From NCBI GenBank assembly GCA_945787555.1, contig CALZJG010000122.1, positions 69,674 through 133,673 of the forward strand: a DNA stretch of 64,000 nucleotides, written 5' to 3'. Positions within the stretch are counted from its first letter, which is position 1. Each line of letters opens with the position of its first letter. The notes under the pieces were generated by a model that saw only the letters and a list, made by a program, of their open reading frames with translations, did no database searches and was not told the origin of the DNA. Position numbers and translations under genes: made by a program. Source of the DNA: an uncultured Chromatiaceae bacterium. GTDB taxonomy: Bacteria > Pseudomonadota > Gammaproteobacteria > DRLM01. Positions 16,430 through 26,995 of the stretch are shown here, piece after piece.

Positions 16430-18361
16430 TCAGTATTTGAACTCACCGACGATCAACTGCAGTGACTGGGCCACCTCACGCAACGAAGCAATGGTCGCTT
16501 CGGTGTCCTTGCACATCTGTTCGGTTTGTGTCGCCTGGTCACCGATGTGCAATAAATAATCCTTGGTCTGTTCCATGGTTTGACTCTGCTCCTCGACCGA
16601 GGAGGCGATGTTCATGTTCATCGCGCTGATGTTAACGATGGCACTGGCGACCGTCGCGAAGCTGGACGCTGTCGCCCCGGCGCTAGTCACGGTAGTGTCG
16701 GCCTTATTCTTGGTGTGCTCCGTCATCGTCATCGCGTCGCGCGCACGCGCTTGCACGCGAGCGATCATGTCGGCGATTTCCTGCGTTTGTTCACGAGTAC
16801 GAGCAGCGAGCGTGCGCACCTCGGTGGCGACCACCGAGAATCCCCGTCCATGCTCTCCCGCCCTAGCCGCCTCGATACTGGCGTTCAAGGCCAATAGATT
16901 GGTTTGCTCGGTGATCGATTCGATGGCCTCCAAGATGGAGCCGATGTTAGCGATTTCCGCGGCCAGCGTCTTGATCACTTCGTCTGTGCTAGTGACGTCA
17001 CCAGCCAACGCGTCGATGCTGGACATAGTGCGCTCCAACAGCGACTTGCCTTCATCGGTGCTGGCACTCGCCTCCTCAGCCGCCGTGGCGGTGATGGTGG
17101 TGTGCTCTGCCACAGACAATACCGTGGTGGAAATTTCCTGCATCGCGCTGCCGACTTCCTGAATACTATCCTTTTGTGTTCTAACGGCCTCATGAGCGGC
17201 GTGAGTTCTATCGCTGACCTCCGTGGTTTCACTGTGCAAGCGCTCGGTGTTGTTGGCGATGTTGCGCACAATGGATTGCAGCTTGGCGGCGAAGACATTG
17301 AACCAATGGGCCAGTTCGCTGACTTCATCACTGCCGCTTTCGTCCAAACGGTGACTCAAATCACCTTCACCTTGGGCGATGTCCTTCAGCGATGCGGTCA
17401 TCGCCATGATGGGCGCGGTGAGTCGTCGTGCACCGCCATAGCCGATCAACAACACGAGCACAGCTACCACCATGCCCAACAAGATCGTACGATCGCGTAG
17501 TGCAGTGATGCTTCGATACGCGTGATCCTGGCTCACTCGCGCAATCAATACCCAAGTGGGATCTTGCATGAGCCGCAGGCTTTGCGAAGCAGACCAGGAT
17601 TGCAGAAAAGTCTGCCCGGCCATCGTTTGGCGCGACAGTTCCTCCGGCAACTCTTGCCCGACACGCTGGTCGCTGAATCCCAATTCGCGCGGCTGGCCGG
17701 TTTGATAAAGCGTTTTTTGCGTTGCCATGTCGATCAATAGGAATTGGGCCAGGCTATCCTGCTTGCCACTAAATACGGCCAACGTGGATAGATACTCTTG
17801 CACGTACTCCCATGACACCACGCCGACCAAGACGCCGATGACGGTGTTGACATCATAATCAGCCCTAATGGGCACGAAGAGCGTGAGGCCGGCGCCTCCG
17901 CTCAGCTTGGAATTTTGCACCGTGCCTTGGTGTAGATTCCCCGCCAAGGCACGCTGGACGCCCTGCTCACGGGCGTAGTCTTGGTGCAGATTGCCTGCAG
18001 TGGTGGCGGATACCACCTGGCCGCGATCATTCATGACGGCCAGCTCCGCAAATTGCGTGTACTGCACTATGAAGTTTTCAAGGTAGGAGTGGATAGCGCC
18101 GTCGCTATCGTCTATCATGGTTTCCTGCATCACGCTCAGCGCTGCCCAAGCGCTCACATGCGTCATGGCTTCTTCGATGATGGTTTGCACGTCAGCAAGG
18201 GACTGGCGTGATGCGCTGCTGATCTGCGCACTGATATCCGCTTCCAAGGCATGCTTGGCGCTGATATACGAGACGACCGAAACCCCGACCAGTGGCAGCA
18301 GCGAACAGGCCAGGAGCAAGCCGATGAGCTTAGTTCTAATGCTGCTGGTCCCGGCTGGCAT
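16430..18361 (-). CDS. Methyl-accepting chemotaxis protein (Cache-type sensor)
   Basis: A 643-residue chemoreceptor. It has an N-terminal transmembrane helix ([20 protein letters not shown]), a periplasmic double-Cache-like ligand domain to about residue 290, a second transmembrane helix ([17 protein letters not shown]), a HAMP domain, and a long helical signalling domain. The conserved hairpin tip reads [20 protein letters not shown]. It binds CheA/CheW at the membrane and controls swimming. There is no C-terminal CheR-tethering pentapeptide. The ATG at 18361 has GGAG upstream; a GTG 39 bases earlier is possible. It follows the soluble Cache gene by 74 bases in one operon. Confidence 0.92.
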   Translation of the reverse strand: MPAGTSSIRTKLIGLLLACSLLPLVGVSVVSYISAKHALEADISAQISSASRQSLADVQTIIEEAMTHVSAWAALSVMQETMIDDSDGAIHSYLENFIVQYTQFAELAVMNDRGQVVSATTAGNLHQDYAREQGVQRALAGNLHQGTVQNSKLSGGAGLTLFVPIRADYDVNTVIGVLVGVVSWEYVQEYLSTLAVFSGKQDSLAQFLLIDMATQKTLYQTGQPRELGFSDQRVGQELPEELSRQTMAGQTFLQSWSASQSLRLMQDPTWVLIARVSQDHAYRSITALRDRTILLGMVVAVLVLLIGYGGARRLTAPIMAMTASLKDIAQGEGDLSHRLDESGSDEVSELAHWFNVFAAKLQSIVRNIANNTERLHSETTEVSDRTHAAHEAVRTQKDSIQEVGSAMQEISTTVLSVAEHTTITATAAEEASASTDEGKSLLERTMSSIDALAGDVTSTDEVIKTLAAEIANIGSILEAIESITEQTNLLALNASIEAARAGEHGRGFSVVATEVRTLAARTREQTQEIADMIARVQARARDAMTMTEHTKNKADTTVTSAGATASSFATVASAIVNISAMNMNIASSVEEQSQTMEQTKDYLLHIGDQATQTEQMCKDTEATIASLREVAQSLQLIVGEFKY

Positions 18362-18435
18362 CGTAGCTCGCTCCGTGCTTCTCGTTATGACGTCCCGCAC
18401 CGTGCGGAGCGCCCCCCCGCTGCATCAATCTCAAA

Positions 18436-19284
18436 CTACTGCTTTTCCACCGCCAAGATGCTCCACGACTCGCTGGGCTTGTAGGCGATGATATACTCGG
18501 CTCCGCTGGCATCCTTGACCCGCGTGACGCCTTCCTCGCCGCTGTTGACGGCCTCCACAACCTTATCCATCCCGCTCATTTCCCAATCCTTGATGTTGTC
18601 AAAATAGCTGGCGTGATCGGCCGCCTCGCCCTGCGCTTCCAGGGGAATGTCCTTGCGGCTGTCGGAAAAGATGTAGCCTTCGCGGGTCAACATGAGGACA
18701 TAGCTCGCCTCGCCCGAGACGCCCTTGTTCACCAGGTCGCGATACTTGTGCAGATTATGCTCAAAATGCAGGATTGCGGGCTTGGCGTCGCCGGCCATAA
18801 GCGGGGTGACATAGGCCACGACCCAGCGTAGCGTATCCGCTGACAGATAGATCGGCGCCACCGCCACTTCACGTTGCTGCAAAGCAAAAGCCAGATCGAA
18901 GAACGGTGCGCTGGCTTCCTCGGTGGACAAATCCTCATCCGGCGCAATGGCGTTTCCGACGATACGCGAGTGCTCATGGCCATTTTCATCGATCAGGCAC
19001 ATTTCATCAACGTCGAAGCGGCTTTGCACGGTCAGAGAAACTTTGTCGATGCGCCCTTTGAGCGCCGTCTTGTCTTTACTGGTGGAAAAATATTCGGGGA
19101 AGACTTTGTCTTGCGCGGCGGTAACCAAGGCGCGCTGGGCCTTCTTGTGTAGGTTGTCGATGATGGCGACTTTTTGATTGACCCGCTTGACCATGGCCTG
19201 CTCATCGGCCAACGCTAGCTCGGCGGCGGCGAGAGTCATGGCGCCTAAAGACAGTCCAATAAGAGCTCGTATGGCGTTGTTCAT
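18436..19284 (-). CDS. Periplasmic soluble Cache-domain protein
   Basis: A 282-residue exported protein with a signal peptide (to about residue 24, AELALA) and a Cache/PDC-like sensor fold. Stretches such as FDVDEMCLIDENGHEHSRIV and a C-terminal EYIIAYKPSESWSILAVEKQ are typical of such domains. It has no transmembrane or output domain of its own. It is the first gene of an operon with a chemoreceptor, so it may act as a ligand-binding adaptor or buffer for that receptor. The start at 19284 has AAGGAA upstream; a longer frame upstream lacks a ribosome site and crosses the promoter. Confidence 0.75.
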   Translation of the reverse strand: MNNAIRALIGLSLGAMTLAAAELALADEQAMVKRVNQKVAIIDNLHKKAQRALVTAAQDKVFPEYFSTSKDKTALKGRIDKVSLTVQSRFDVDEMCLIDENGHEHSRIVGNAIAPDEDLSTEEASAPFFDLAFALQQREVAVAPIYLSADTLRWVVAYVTPLMAGDAKPAILHFEHNLHKYRDLVNKGVSGEASYVLMLTREGYIFSDSRKDIPLEAQGEAADHASYFDNIKDWEMSGMDKVVEAVNSGEEGVTRVKDASGAEYIIAYKPSESWSILAVEKQ

Positions 19285-19354
19285 GTGGTTCCTTTGCGAT
19301 CCTTGATCCTGTAATGACGATACGCCACCGACTGCTGTGACGCGGCTAGCTAAC

Positions 19355-19381
19355 ATATCGACTAGGATGAGGAGATCTTTA
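19355..19381 (-). promoter_or_regulatory. Candidate sigma-28 (FliA) promoter for the Cache/MCP operon
   Basis: On the minus strand TAAAGATC (19374-19381), an 11-base spacer, then GTCGATAT (19355-19362). This matches TAAAGTTT-N11-GCCGATAA at six of eight bases in each box with exact spacing. It lies about 70 bases upstream of the Cache gene start, as expected for a chemotaxis operon. Confidence 0.5.
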
Positions 19382-19510
19382 CTAGGGAAAACCCTAGAGT
19401 GAAATTGATCGCATAAGATATAGCCTTGATTTATGGACACAGCGCCGCCCGGAGTCGCGGGTTGTTCTCGACACCGCAACGGGCGATATGACTAATCGGG
19501 GTGGGGGGGG

Positions 19511-19550
19511 ACCTATCGACAGGGACCAAACGACGGGCTAACCGATAGGT
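19511..19550. other. Inverted repeat after gatB
   Basis: ACCTATCG (19511-19518) and CGATAGGT (19543-19550) form an 8-bp inverted repeat with a 24-base loop, 30 bases past the gatB stop. It may be part of a terminator, but there is no T-tract. Confidence 0.3.
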
Positions 19551-19579
19551 AACCCGCCGTGTAAGGTAAGCTCGGCTAG

Positions 19580-21016
19580 TCAGCCGTTGAGTTTCTTCTT
19601 CAACAGCGCGTTGACCTGGGCAGGATTGGCCTTGCCCTGCGAGAGCTTCATCACCTGGCCGACGAAGAAGCCGAACAGCTTATCCTTGCCGGCGCGATAG
19701 TCGGCCAACTGGCCGGGGTTGGCGGCCATCACGTCGTCGATGACTTTTTCGATGGCCCCGCTGTCGGTGACTTGCTTGAGGCCACGCTTGTCGATCACGG
19801 CATCAGCGTCGCCCTCGCCGTTCCACATCGCTTCGAACACGGTCTTGGCGATCTTGCCCGAGATGGTGTTGTCGGTGATGCGGTTCAACATGCCGCCCAG
19901 CAGAGCGGGCGATACTGGGCTTTGCGTGATGTCGAGGCCGGATTTATTGATCGCGCCGGAGAGTTCACCGAGCACCCAATTGGCGGCCAGCTTGGCCTCA
20001 CCGTTGGCGGTCTGAATGACGGCCTCGTAGTAGTCGGCCAGCTCGCGACTGCCGGTGAGTACGGCGGCCTCGTAAGGCGAGAGACCGTATTCATAGGCGA
20101 AGCGCTCCTTTTTCTCGTCCGGCAATTCGGGCAGCGTGCGCTGCACTTCGCTGATGAAAGCCTGCTCGATTTCCAGCGGTAGCAAGTCGGGATCGGGGAA
20201 ATAGCGATAATCCATCGCCTCTTCCTTGGAGCGCATGGAGCGCGTCTCGTCCTTGTCGGCGTCGTAGAGCCGGGTTTCCTGCACCACTTTGCCGCCGCCT
20301 TCGATCAAATCGATCTGGCGCTCGATCTCGTAATTGATGGCGCGCTCGACGAAGCGGAAGGAGTTGAGATTCTTGATTTCGCAGCGCGTGCCCAATTTGT
20401 CGCTGCCCTTGGGACGGACGGAGACGTTGGCATCGCAACGGAAGGAGCCTTCCTGCATGTTGCCGTCGCAGATTTCCAGGTAGCGCACCAACGAGTGCAA
20501 CTTCTTCATATAGGCCACCGCTTCCTTGGCGGAACGCAGGTCCGGCTCGGACACCACTTCCAACAAGGGTGTACCGGCGCGGTTGAGGTCGACACCGGTG
20601 AGGCCGTGAAAATCTTCGTGCAAGGATTTGCCGGCGTCCTCTTCCAAGTGGGCGCGGGTGATGCCGATGGTCTTGCTGCTGCCATCCTCCAACTCGATGT
20701 CCATGTGACCGTGCTCCACGACGGGCAGTTCGTATTGGCTGATCTGATAACCCTTGGGGAGGTCGGGGTAGAAATAATTCTTACGCGCGAACACTGAGCG
20801 GGGGGCGATCTTGGCGCCGGTGGCCAGGCCGAGTTTGACCGCCATGCGCACCGCGTCTTTATTCAGTACCGGCAGCACACCCGGCAGGCCCAGATCGACG
20901 GCGCACGCCTGGGTATTGGGCGGCGCGCCGTAAGCGGTGGAGGCACCGGAGAAAATCTTGCTCTTGGTGGCGAGCTGGGCGTGTATCTCCAACCCGATGA
21001 CGGTTTCCCATTCCAT
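19580..21016 (-). CDS. gatB: Asp/Glu-tRNA amidotransferase subunit B
   Basis: The 478-residue B subunit of the GatCAB amidotransferase. It binds and phosphorylates the misacylated tRNA (Glu-tRNA-Gln or Asp-tRNA-Asn) before transfer of ammonia from GatA. Family features are clear: [20 protein letters not shown] at the start, [15 protein letters not shown], the [10 protein letters not shown] motif and a C-terminal YqeY-like tail domain ending in [10 protein letters not shown]. It is separated from gatCA by about 8 kb of unrelated genes on both strands, although gatB normally follows gatA directly. Confidence 0.97.
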   Translation of the reverse strand: MEWETVIGLEIHAQLATKSKIFSGASTAYGAPPNTQACAVDLGLPGVLPVLNKDAVRMAVKLGLATGAKIAPRSVFARKNYFYPDLPKGYQISQYELPVVEHGHMDIELEDGSSKTIGITRAHLEEDAGKSLHEDFHGLTGVDLNRAGTPLLEVVSEPDLRSAKEAVAYMKKLHSLVRYLEICDGNMQEGSFRCDANVSVRPKGSDKLGTRCEIKNLNSFRFVERAINYEIERQIDLIEGGGKVVQETRLYDADKDETRSMRSKEEAMDYRYFPDPDLLPLEIEQAFISEVQRTLPELPDEKKERFAYEYGLSPYEAAVLTGSRELADYYEAVIQTANGEAKLAANWVLGELSGAINKSGLDITQSPVSPALLGGMLNRITDNTISGKIAKTVFEAMWNGEGDADAVIDKRGLKQVTDSGAIEKVIDDVMAANPGQLADYRAGKDKLFGFFVGQVMKLSQGKANPAQVNALLKKKLNG

Positions 21017-21044
21017 ACGCTATCCCCTCGTCTCGTTGAGCGCC

Positions 21045-21061
21045 CGCCAGGGCCCCTGGCG
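21045..21061. promoter_or_regulatory. CGCCAGGG-C-CCCTGGCG palindrome upstream of gatB
   Basis: A perfect 8-bp-arm palindrome, 28 bases upstream of the gatB start and in the divergent region with the CheX-like gene. It may be an operator or a leader hairpin. No function is known. Confidence 0.3.
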
Positions 21062-21262
21062 CGTATCGTGCCGCGCTGGCGGGCGGCTATCTTAACACCA
21101 TCACCGACGCCTGGGGGCGGGCATGCGGGAGAGCGGGCGAGCCCCTGGCAGGGCGAGCCGCCCAGCGTCGATCCAGAGTCGATGTTCTCCGCCCCGCTTC
21201 AGGAATATCACGTTCATACCGATGAGCTACTACTGCCATCCATAATCCGGGCGTGACACAGT

Positions 21263-21802
21263 ATGGAACCCTCATTCGGCGACAGCGACGGCACAGTCAA
21301 CGCCATGATGCACTGCGACATCCTGGCGCCCTTCGTCACTGAAACCCTCACCAACCTGGACAGCATGGCCGACCTCAAAGCCCACAGCGATCTGCTGCCC
21401 TATCGTGGCCCGCTGGATGGTTTTGTCTTCAAGGGATTCTCGGTGGGCCTGGCGATCAAACAGCATGACGGCGGCACGGGCAAGCTGGTCATGATTCATG
21501 ACTTGAATACCGCCCTGGCCATCGGCAACCGGGTGCGCGCCATCTTGCTAGGTAGTGATGAAAACGCCCAGACCTTAACTAACGAGGTCAGCGAAGCCTT
21601 GGCGGAGTTCGCCAACATCGTCATCGGCCTGGCCAGCCGCCGGCTCGGCGCTACCCAAAAAATCGCCTTCGGCACCCCCATCTACGTGAACAACCAAGCC
21701 GCCAGCGACCTGCTGTTGGAGGACGTCAAGCATATCTACACGGTGCCCGTCGACCTGGAGATCGGCGGCCGTTTCTATATCAGCTATTTATCGCATGAAT
21801 AA
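21263..21802 (+). CDS. CheX-like chemotaxis phosphatase
   Basis: A 179-residue soluble protein with the CheX/CheC-like alpha-beta layout. The helix EALAEFANIVIGLASRRL carries the E-x2-N pattern characteristic of CheY-P phosphatases of this class. The N-terminal part also fits (LAPFVTETLTNLDSM), and the C-terminal strand region ends in YISYLSHE. The likely role is dephosphorylation of a CheY-type regulator. It is followed 14 bases later by a stand-alone receiver protein, its probable substrate. The identification rests on layout and the short motif only. Confidence 0.65.
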   Translation: MEPSFGDSDGTVNAMMHCDILAPFVTETLTNLDSMADLKAHSDLLPYRGPLDGFVFKGFSVGLAIKQHDGGTGKLVMIHDLNTALAIGNRVRAILLGSDENAQTLTNEVSEALAEFANIVIGLASRRLGATQKIAFGTPIYVNNQAASDLLLEDVKHIYTVPVDLEIGGRFYISYLSHE

Positions 21803-21816
21803 TCAGAGGATGCGAC

Positions 21817-22200
21817 ATGTTGAATAATGAGGCAAACATTCTGGTGGTCGACGACACCATGATCATGCGCGAAATGTTGCGCCGCGTCCTCGCCACCTTG
21901 GGCTACAACAACGTCCTGCAAGCTGAGCACGGTGAGGCCGCGCTGAAGGTGCTCGAACAGCACGACTACCAGTTCGGCGTGGTGTTCATGGACATCGTCA
22001 TGCCCTGCATGGACGGTAAGACCGCGCTGAAGAAAATCCGTGAAAAGACCTCAACCTTGCCGGTGGTCATGCTCACTTCCGTCGCCGACGACGAATCCAT
22101 CGCCGAATGCGAGCAATCGGGCATCACCCGCTATGTGCTCAAGCCGGTCAACGCCAAAAGTGGGGTGGAAACAATAGGGGGAATACTGGAGACGCTGTGA
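21817..22200 (+). CDS. CheY-like single-domain response regulator
   Basis: A 127-residue stand-alone receiver domain. The acidic pair is in ILVVDDTMIM, the phosphorylated Asp in VVFMDIVMPCMDG, the conserved Thr in VVMLTSVAD and the Lys in YVLKPVNAK. There is no output domain, so it should act through protein contacts, either at a flagellar switch or as a phosphate sink. It forms an operon with the CheX-like gene immediately upstream, and both lie in a block with two chemoreceptors. Confidence 0.9.
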   Translation: MLNNEANILVVDDTMIMREMLRRVLATLGYNNVLQAEHGEAALKVLEQHDYQFGVVFMDIVMPCMDGKTALKKIREKTSTLPVVMLTSVADDESIAECEQSGITRYVLKPVNAKSGVETIGGILETL

Positions 22201-22605
22201 GTAGCTTGCGCCGCAACGCGCGGCATCGATGATAGCCAATCACGGCCAGGATTTACCCGGCGAGCGCATAGCATGCGCATAGATTCTTGCACACTAAGCG
22301 AGAAAAATGGGGGGGAATGTAAGCTTGCGCATCCCCTCATCCGCAACTGCCCGCCCGTTCAGCTGCGGAGGTGCAAGCCCTTGCGAGAGGCTGGAGGTAC
22401 GATTCAGGACATGAGTTCACCATGACGATGGCTGATTTCGTGGCTGGACTACTAGCTCATCCTACTTGGCAGGGAAGCCCTTTGAGCTAATCCAGACCAG
22501 ACATGCACTTCCATTACAGATGACCATGCTTGTGGCGTCCAACACGCCATCTAGAGTTCTATCGCAGTCCTTCCAAGCACCGCCAACGTGAATTCATTGC
22601 TTGTC
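22201..22605. other. Intergenic stretch, no gene seen
   Basis: About 400 bases between the CheY-like gene and the second chemoreceptor, which are convergent. It contains a run of Gs near 22312 and a structured-looking GC stretch near 22360-22400, but no ORF with a ribosome site, and no terminator was identified. Confidence 0.4.
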
Positions 22606-24711
22606 CTAGCGATCCTTCGAGTCTACCTCAGTCGATGCTTTGAACTTGAACCAAGACGCCGCCTCGCGCAACTTGGCCGCCATTTTCGCCAATTCCTCGG
22701 TGGCCGCTTCCAGCTGTGACGTGGAGCCCTCAACGGATTGACTGCCCTCGACGATCATGCTCATGCTCTTTGCAATGTCTTCCGAGGTAGTGGCTTGTTG
22801 CTCCGCTGCCACCGCAATCTGATCGACCATGCTGATGCTGGAGGCGATCGAGGCCACCACTTTGTCCATGGATTGATGCGCTTCGTCACTGGAAGAGGTG
22901 ACGCGCTCCACGACCGCCGTGCTCGCCTCCACTTCACGCATAGAGCGCGCTGTGTCGGCCTGTATCTTGCCCACCATACGCTTGATGTCCTCGGTGGCCC
23001 GGCCGGTATTTTGCGCCAGGGTGCGCACCTCGTCGGCCACCACGGCGAAGCCCCTGCCCTGTTCGCCGGCACGAGCGGCCTCGATCGCCGCGTTCAGCGC
23101 CAGTAAATTCGTTTGATTGGCGATCGTGTCAATTATCGTAGCAAAATGGGCGATTTCGTTGCTGTTGTCACTGAGCTCTCGAACCACTTTCGTCCAGCTG
23201 GAAACCAGATTAGCGATTTGATTGATGCCGGTGACGCTCAGCTCGACCTTCTCCGCTCCCAGCACGGCCAAACCATTGGTTTCATTGGCCAGGCTGACAC
23301 CCTCCTCGGCGTGACGCGCCACTTCTGCAATGGAGTGAGTCATCTCGCTGATAGACTCGGACACCGATCTGGCTTCGCTGAACTGCGCGCCGATGGTGTG
23401 ATTCACCTTGGAAGTGGCACTCTGAAGATGCTCGGCATTATTAGCCATGGTGTCAGCGGCTCGGGTAACCCGATGAGCGATCTTGCGCAAACTCACCAAG
23501 GTTTGATTGACCGCCGCGCCCATGGCGCCCAGCTCGTCGCGACTCTCGATGTGCAGCTCTTGATCCACGTACCCCTCGGCCACCCGCTCCATGATTTGTT
23601 TGACTTGAACAATGGGTTGCACGATGCGACGAGCGATTAGCATGGCGACCACTGCGAAGGCGATAATCCCCAGCAAACCGATGGCCACCATCCAGATTTG
23701 CACCGCCCGCTCATCGGCGCGCCCGCGACTGTTCATGACTTGCACGGCCTCATCGATGCGCCGCTTAGGAAGTGCTGTCGATAGTAGCGCAGCAGTCATG
23801 CCTTCCGCACCTGGCAGAGTGACGGCGGTGGCAAGGTAAGTCACCCCGCCCATGTCCAGCTGCTCGACCTGGGCCGATGAGCCCTGCTGGACCACGCGCA
23901 CAAAGCGCTCATCGATATTCAATGCGCTCATGGGCTGTGGCTGGCCCTGAGCGTCGACTAGCCCTGCAGCCGCTATCGCCACGTTTCCACTGTGCACCAC
24001 GGCCGCTATGCCCAGCGCTTCGTACAACTTTTGCAAGGGCCTGCTGTAACCGTTCAGCACCTTGCCGGTGATCAATACACCCAGAGGATCATCGAAGTCA
24101 TCATAAATGATGCCTGCCGCGGTGACGCCAACCACAGCCGCCTCGGCCTCAGCGCGCCCGATTAGCTTGAGTGCCGACGCAAAATCTGTGCGATGGACCT
24201 CTAAACCAGCAACGCTAGCATGCTTATCGCCATCACCCTGCATTTGTCCCTGAGCCAGCCGGCTCAACTTGGAAGACTGGTAGTATTCCTGGGCAAGCTG
24301 AGACTCCAAGTCGGCGGGCCAACTCGCCACGAACTGACCGTTATGATCGAATATCAAGGCATAATCTATCCACCCATCGGCAAATGCCCCGCGGAACAGA
24401 TTGCTGATGGCCGGCACCTTATTACCCTCGACGCTGGTGATGAAGCTCGGTTCGGCCCGCAGTTGATCGGCTCTCAGTTGGACGTTGTCTTGCACATCAC
24501 GTATGAATGATTGGGCCAGCTGAAGACTGCCAGTGAGTTCTTGCTGTGCATCTGATGCTAACTCGCCGGCCAGCACGTCGACTTGCTGTTGAACGCTCTC
24601 CGCAATCTTCCATGAAACGACCGACCCCAGCACCACGATCATCACCGCCGCGGCGGTGCAAAACTGAAATACGATCTTGGTCATGATACTGGACAACGTT
24701 CTTCTCTCCAT
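22606..24711 (-). CDS. Methyl-accepting chemotaxis protein
   Basis: A 701-residue chemoreceptor. It has an N-terminal transmembrane helix ([20 protein letters not shown]), a large periplasmic Cache-like domain (about 35-335), a second helix ([20 protein letters not shown]), HAMP, and a signalling domain whose tip reads [20 protein letters not shown]. The C-terminus has no CheR-docking pentapeptide. It lies 70 bases downstream of the PstS-like binding-protein gene in the same direction, so the receptor may sense that protein's ligand-bound form or the same ligand. ATG 24684 is an alternative start. Confidence 0.92.
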   Translation of the reverse strand: MERRTLSSIMTKIVFQFCTAAAVMIVVLGSVVSWKIAESVQQQVDVLAGELASDAQQELTGSLQLAQSFIRDVQDNVQLRADQLRAEPSFITSVEGNKVPAISNLFRGAFADGWIDYALIFDHNGQFVASWPADLESQLAQEYYQSSKLSRLAQGQMQGDGDKHASVAGLEVHRTDFASALKLIGRAEAEAAVVGVTAAGIIYDDFDDPLGVLITGKVLNGYSRPLQKLYEALGIAAVVHSGNVAIAAAGLVDAQGQPQPMSALNIDERFVRVVQQGSSAQVEQLDMGGVTYLATAVTLPGAEGMTAALLSTALPKRRIDEAVQVMNSRGRADERAVQIWMVAIGLLGIIAFAVVAMLIARRIVQPIVQVKQIMERVAEGYVDQELHIESRDELGAMGAAVNQTLVSLRKIAHRVTRAADTMANNAEHLQSATSKVNHTIGAQFSEARSVSESISEMTHSIAEVARHAEEGVSLANETNGLAVLGAEKVELSVTGINQIANLVSSWTKVVRELSDNSNEIAHFATIIDTIANQTNLLALNAAIEAARAGEQGRGFAVVADEVRTLAQNTGRATEDIKRMVGKIQADTARSMREVEASTAVVERVTSSSDEAHQSMDKVVASIASSISMVDQIAVAAEQQATTSEDIAKSMSMIVEGSQSVEGSTSQLEAATEELAKMAAKLREAASWFKFKASTEVDSKDR

Positions 24712-24781
24712 AGAAACGCCATGGCGCCGATTGCTCTAGCGTGATACGGCGCGACTGCAGTGCAGTTGCAACGAGATTCGC

Positions 24782-25576
24782 TTAGTTAGAGGTCCCGCCT
24801 GCTTGACGGATCACATCTGCTACGGCCGGGGAGGTTGCGTAGTCGATGAATTGCTTCACCGAACCGGTATTGTTCGACTCTTTGAACACCAGGCCTAAGG
24901 TGGTGACACTCGGGTAAGCCGCATCAGTGGGCGCCATGCCATCCACCTTCAGCACTTTTACGTGCGCGTGCTTGGCCACGTCGAAAGGGCCGAAACCGAT
25001 AGTCCCGGCCTTCTTCTCCACCAAATCGATGGTCTCCGGCGTACTGAATACCGTCTTGGCACGCTCCGTCATGGCAATGTCGCTAAAGCCCGGAAAACTC
25101 TTCTGCAACCGAGACAATGAACTATCTCCGTCTTCCCGACGCACCACCCGAAGCTTGCCGGGTGCACCGCCAACGTCACTCCAGTTTTTAATATCGCCGC
25201 GGTAAATCCCCAGAATTTGTTCACTGGTGACGGCATCCACATCCACGCCAGAATTGACGAAGAACACCACTGGCACTTTGGCATAGGGCACATAGGTCAG
25301 GCCGTGGTGCATCTCCTTGTCCTTGATGCCGCGGGCCACCCGGCCGAGTACCTGTTCATCATTGCCGACGGCCTTGATCGCACCGCCGGAACCGATGCTT
25401 TCCGGCACCGTCACGGTCACCCCGGATTGAGTGCGGCTGTAAGCCTCACCGATGGCGTTCAACACCACCACACCGTCGCCGGTGCCCACGATGGTCAGCG
25501 TCTCCGCCGATGCAGTGATAGGCACCAGCGCCACTAAGGCCAACAGCCCAGCAACCAGTCCTTGCTTCACATTCAT
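24782..25576 (-). CDS. PstS-like periplasmic substrate-binding protein
   Basis: A 264-residue exported binding protein of the phosphate/oxyanion class. A signal peptide ends near TASAE, followed by TLTIVGTGDGVVVLNAIGEAY and SIGSGGAIKAVGNDEQVLGR, which has the Ser/Gly-rich anion loop. A later NSGVDVDAVTSEQILGIYRG and IKNWSDVGG are characteristic of PstS-like (PBP-like 2) proteins. No pstCAB permease genes are nearby. Instead it precedes a chemoreceptor on the same strand and diverges from a phosphate-type porin. Phosphate is the likely ligand, but a related oxyanion cannot be excluded. Confidence 0.85.
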   Translation of the reverse strand: MNVKQGLVAGLLALVALVPITASAETLTIVGTGDGVVVLNAIGEAYSRTQSGVTVTVPESIGSGGAIKAVGNDEQVLGRVARGIKDKEMHHGLTYVPYAKVPVVFFVNSGVDVDAVTSEQILGIYRGDIKNWSDVGGAPGKLRVVRREDGDSSLSRLQKSFPGFSDIAMTERAKTVFSTPETIDLVEKKAGTIGFGPFDVAKHAHVKVLKVDGMAPTDAAYPSVTTLGLVFKESNNTGSVKQFIDYATSPAVADVIRQAGGTSN

Positions 25577-25823
25577 AGTCTCGCTCCCGAGGTCATTGCC
25601 GACATGCAGAGTGCTTGCTTTCAGCCACAGCGAGTTGTTCGGACCATTGCATCAGAACTTTAGTGTTCACTAACCTTGATGCGCAGAGAGGCACCAACGA
25701 CGACTCCCAACCCTCTGCACCGACTCCTTAAAGATGTTGCTACACCGACCGATAGAGCGAGGGCAGTCATTGTCGAGGCGGCACTGCCCGCCTCTCAGCT
25801 TACCCTCACATTGGGAGATCGTA

Positions 25824-26981
25824 ATGAAGACAGGGATAGTAGTATTGTCATGCCTGGCCCTCGTCTGGAGCGGCGCGACACTCGCGGACCAGGAGGTCAA
25901 AGTCGCCACCAAGGGCGGCTTGAAGGTGGAAAGTGGTGACGGCCAATTTAAATTCGCGGCCGGCGGTCGCATTCAAGCGGACCTGGCTCTCTATCAGAGC
26001 GACCAGGCCAAGCTGCATAGCGGCACCGAATTCCGCCGTCTCAGGTTCTTCCTCAAGGGCCGCATGTTCGGTGACTGGGAATACAAATTTCAACCGGACA
26101 TCTCAGAAGATGAACTAACGATCCAGGATGCCTATCTGCGCTATGCCGGTATGCAGAACGCCGGCGTCACCATCGGCAGCTTCCGCCAACCCTTCAGTCT
26201 GGAAGACATGAACAGCTCCAAGTACATCACCTTCATGGAGCGCGGCCTGCCTAACGTCTTCGCGCCCGGCATCCGCATGGGCCTCGGCTATGATCGACAC
26301 TGGGACAACGCCTCCTTCGCCGCCGCCATCATGGGCCAACCCGCGGGGAAAGGCGATGACGGCGATGAAGGCCTCAGCGTCGGCAGCCGCCTGACCTTCG
26401 CTCCCCGCCACGAAAAGGGACAGGTCCTGCACTTCGGCGCTTCCGTGGCGTGGCAGCAACCGGAAGACAGTATCAACCAGGACCTGCGTTATCGCCAACG
26501 CCCGGAATCTCATGTCACCAACACCCGGCTGGTGGATACCGGAACCATCGTCAATGTCGACAACACCCTCCTCTACGGCCTGGAGGCCGCCGGCGTATGG
26601 GGCCCGCTCTCCGCACAAACCGAATATATGGTCGCCAACGTGAGCGCCCTGGAGGACTACACGTTCGGAGGCGGCTACGCGTATGTGAGCTACTTCCTCA
26701 CGGGCGAATCTCGGCCCTACAATGTCAAGGATGGCACCTTCGGGCGCATCAAGCCTAAAGGCAAGGGAGGGGCATGGGAAGTCGCGCTCCGTTACAGCAC
26801 CCTCGACCTTTCCGATGGCACTGTGCTGGGCGGCAAAGAGAACAACATCACCGTAGGACTCAATTATCAGCCCAACCCCAATGTCCGCTTCATGGCCAAT
26901 TACATCATGGTCGACACCGATGAGGACGCGGGTGACGACGACCCGAGCATCTTACAAATGCGCGCCCAAATCGATTTTTGA
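25824..26981 (+). CDS. OprO/OprP-type outer-membrane porin
   Basis: A 385-residue outer-membrane beta-barrel of the phosphate-selective porin class. A signal peptide ends at about residue 21 (ATLAD). A barrel beginning KFAAGGRIQADLALYQ continues with alternating amphipathic strands, and it ends with a terminal aromatic residue in MRAQIDF, as outer-membrane proteins do. LRRLRFFLKGRMFGDWEYK-like strands match the family. GGGAG precedes the start at 25824. It diverges from the PstS-like gene, and a strong hairpin follows. The channel may feed phosphate or other anions to that binding protein. Confidence 0.88.
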   Translation: MKTGIVVLSCLALVWSGATLADQEVKVATKGGLKVESGDGQFKFAAGGRIQADLALYQSDQAKLHSGTEFRRLRFFLKGRMFGDWEYKFQPDISEDELTIQDAYLRYAGMQNAGVTIGSFRQPFSLEDMNSSKYITFMERGLPNVFAPGIRMGLGYDRHWDNASFAAAIMGQPAGKGDDGDEGLSVGSRLTFAPRHEKGQVLHFGASVAWQQPEDSINQDLRYRQRPESHVTNTRLVDTGTIVNVDNTLLYGLEAAGVWGPLSAQTEYMVANVSALEDYTFGGGYAYVSYFLTGESRPYNVKDGTFGRIKPKGKGGAWEVALRYSTLDLSDGTVLGGKENNITVGLNYQPNPNVRFMANYIMVDTDEDAGDDDPSILQMRAQIDF

Positions 26982-26995
26982 TTTCCTCTTGCTAA

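Noticed and set aside
21181-21262. FliA-type promoter before the CheX-like gene (TCAGGAAT-N11-ACCGATGA)
   Set aside because: The -35 matches only about four of eight bases and the -10 six; not strong enough to report next to the better candidates.
22340-22420. Possible group II intron-like stretch (GGAGGTGCAAGCC...GAGAGGCTGGAGG)
   Set aside because: Only a vague resemblance to intron domains; no reverse-transcriptase frame and no domain V hairpin were found.
25640-25823. Possible Pho box upstream of the phosphate-type porin (GGCAGTCATTGTC)
   Set aside because: Only about half of a CTGTCAT repeat is visible and the second repeat is missing, so PhoB control cannot be supported from sequence alone.
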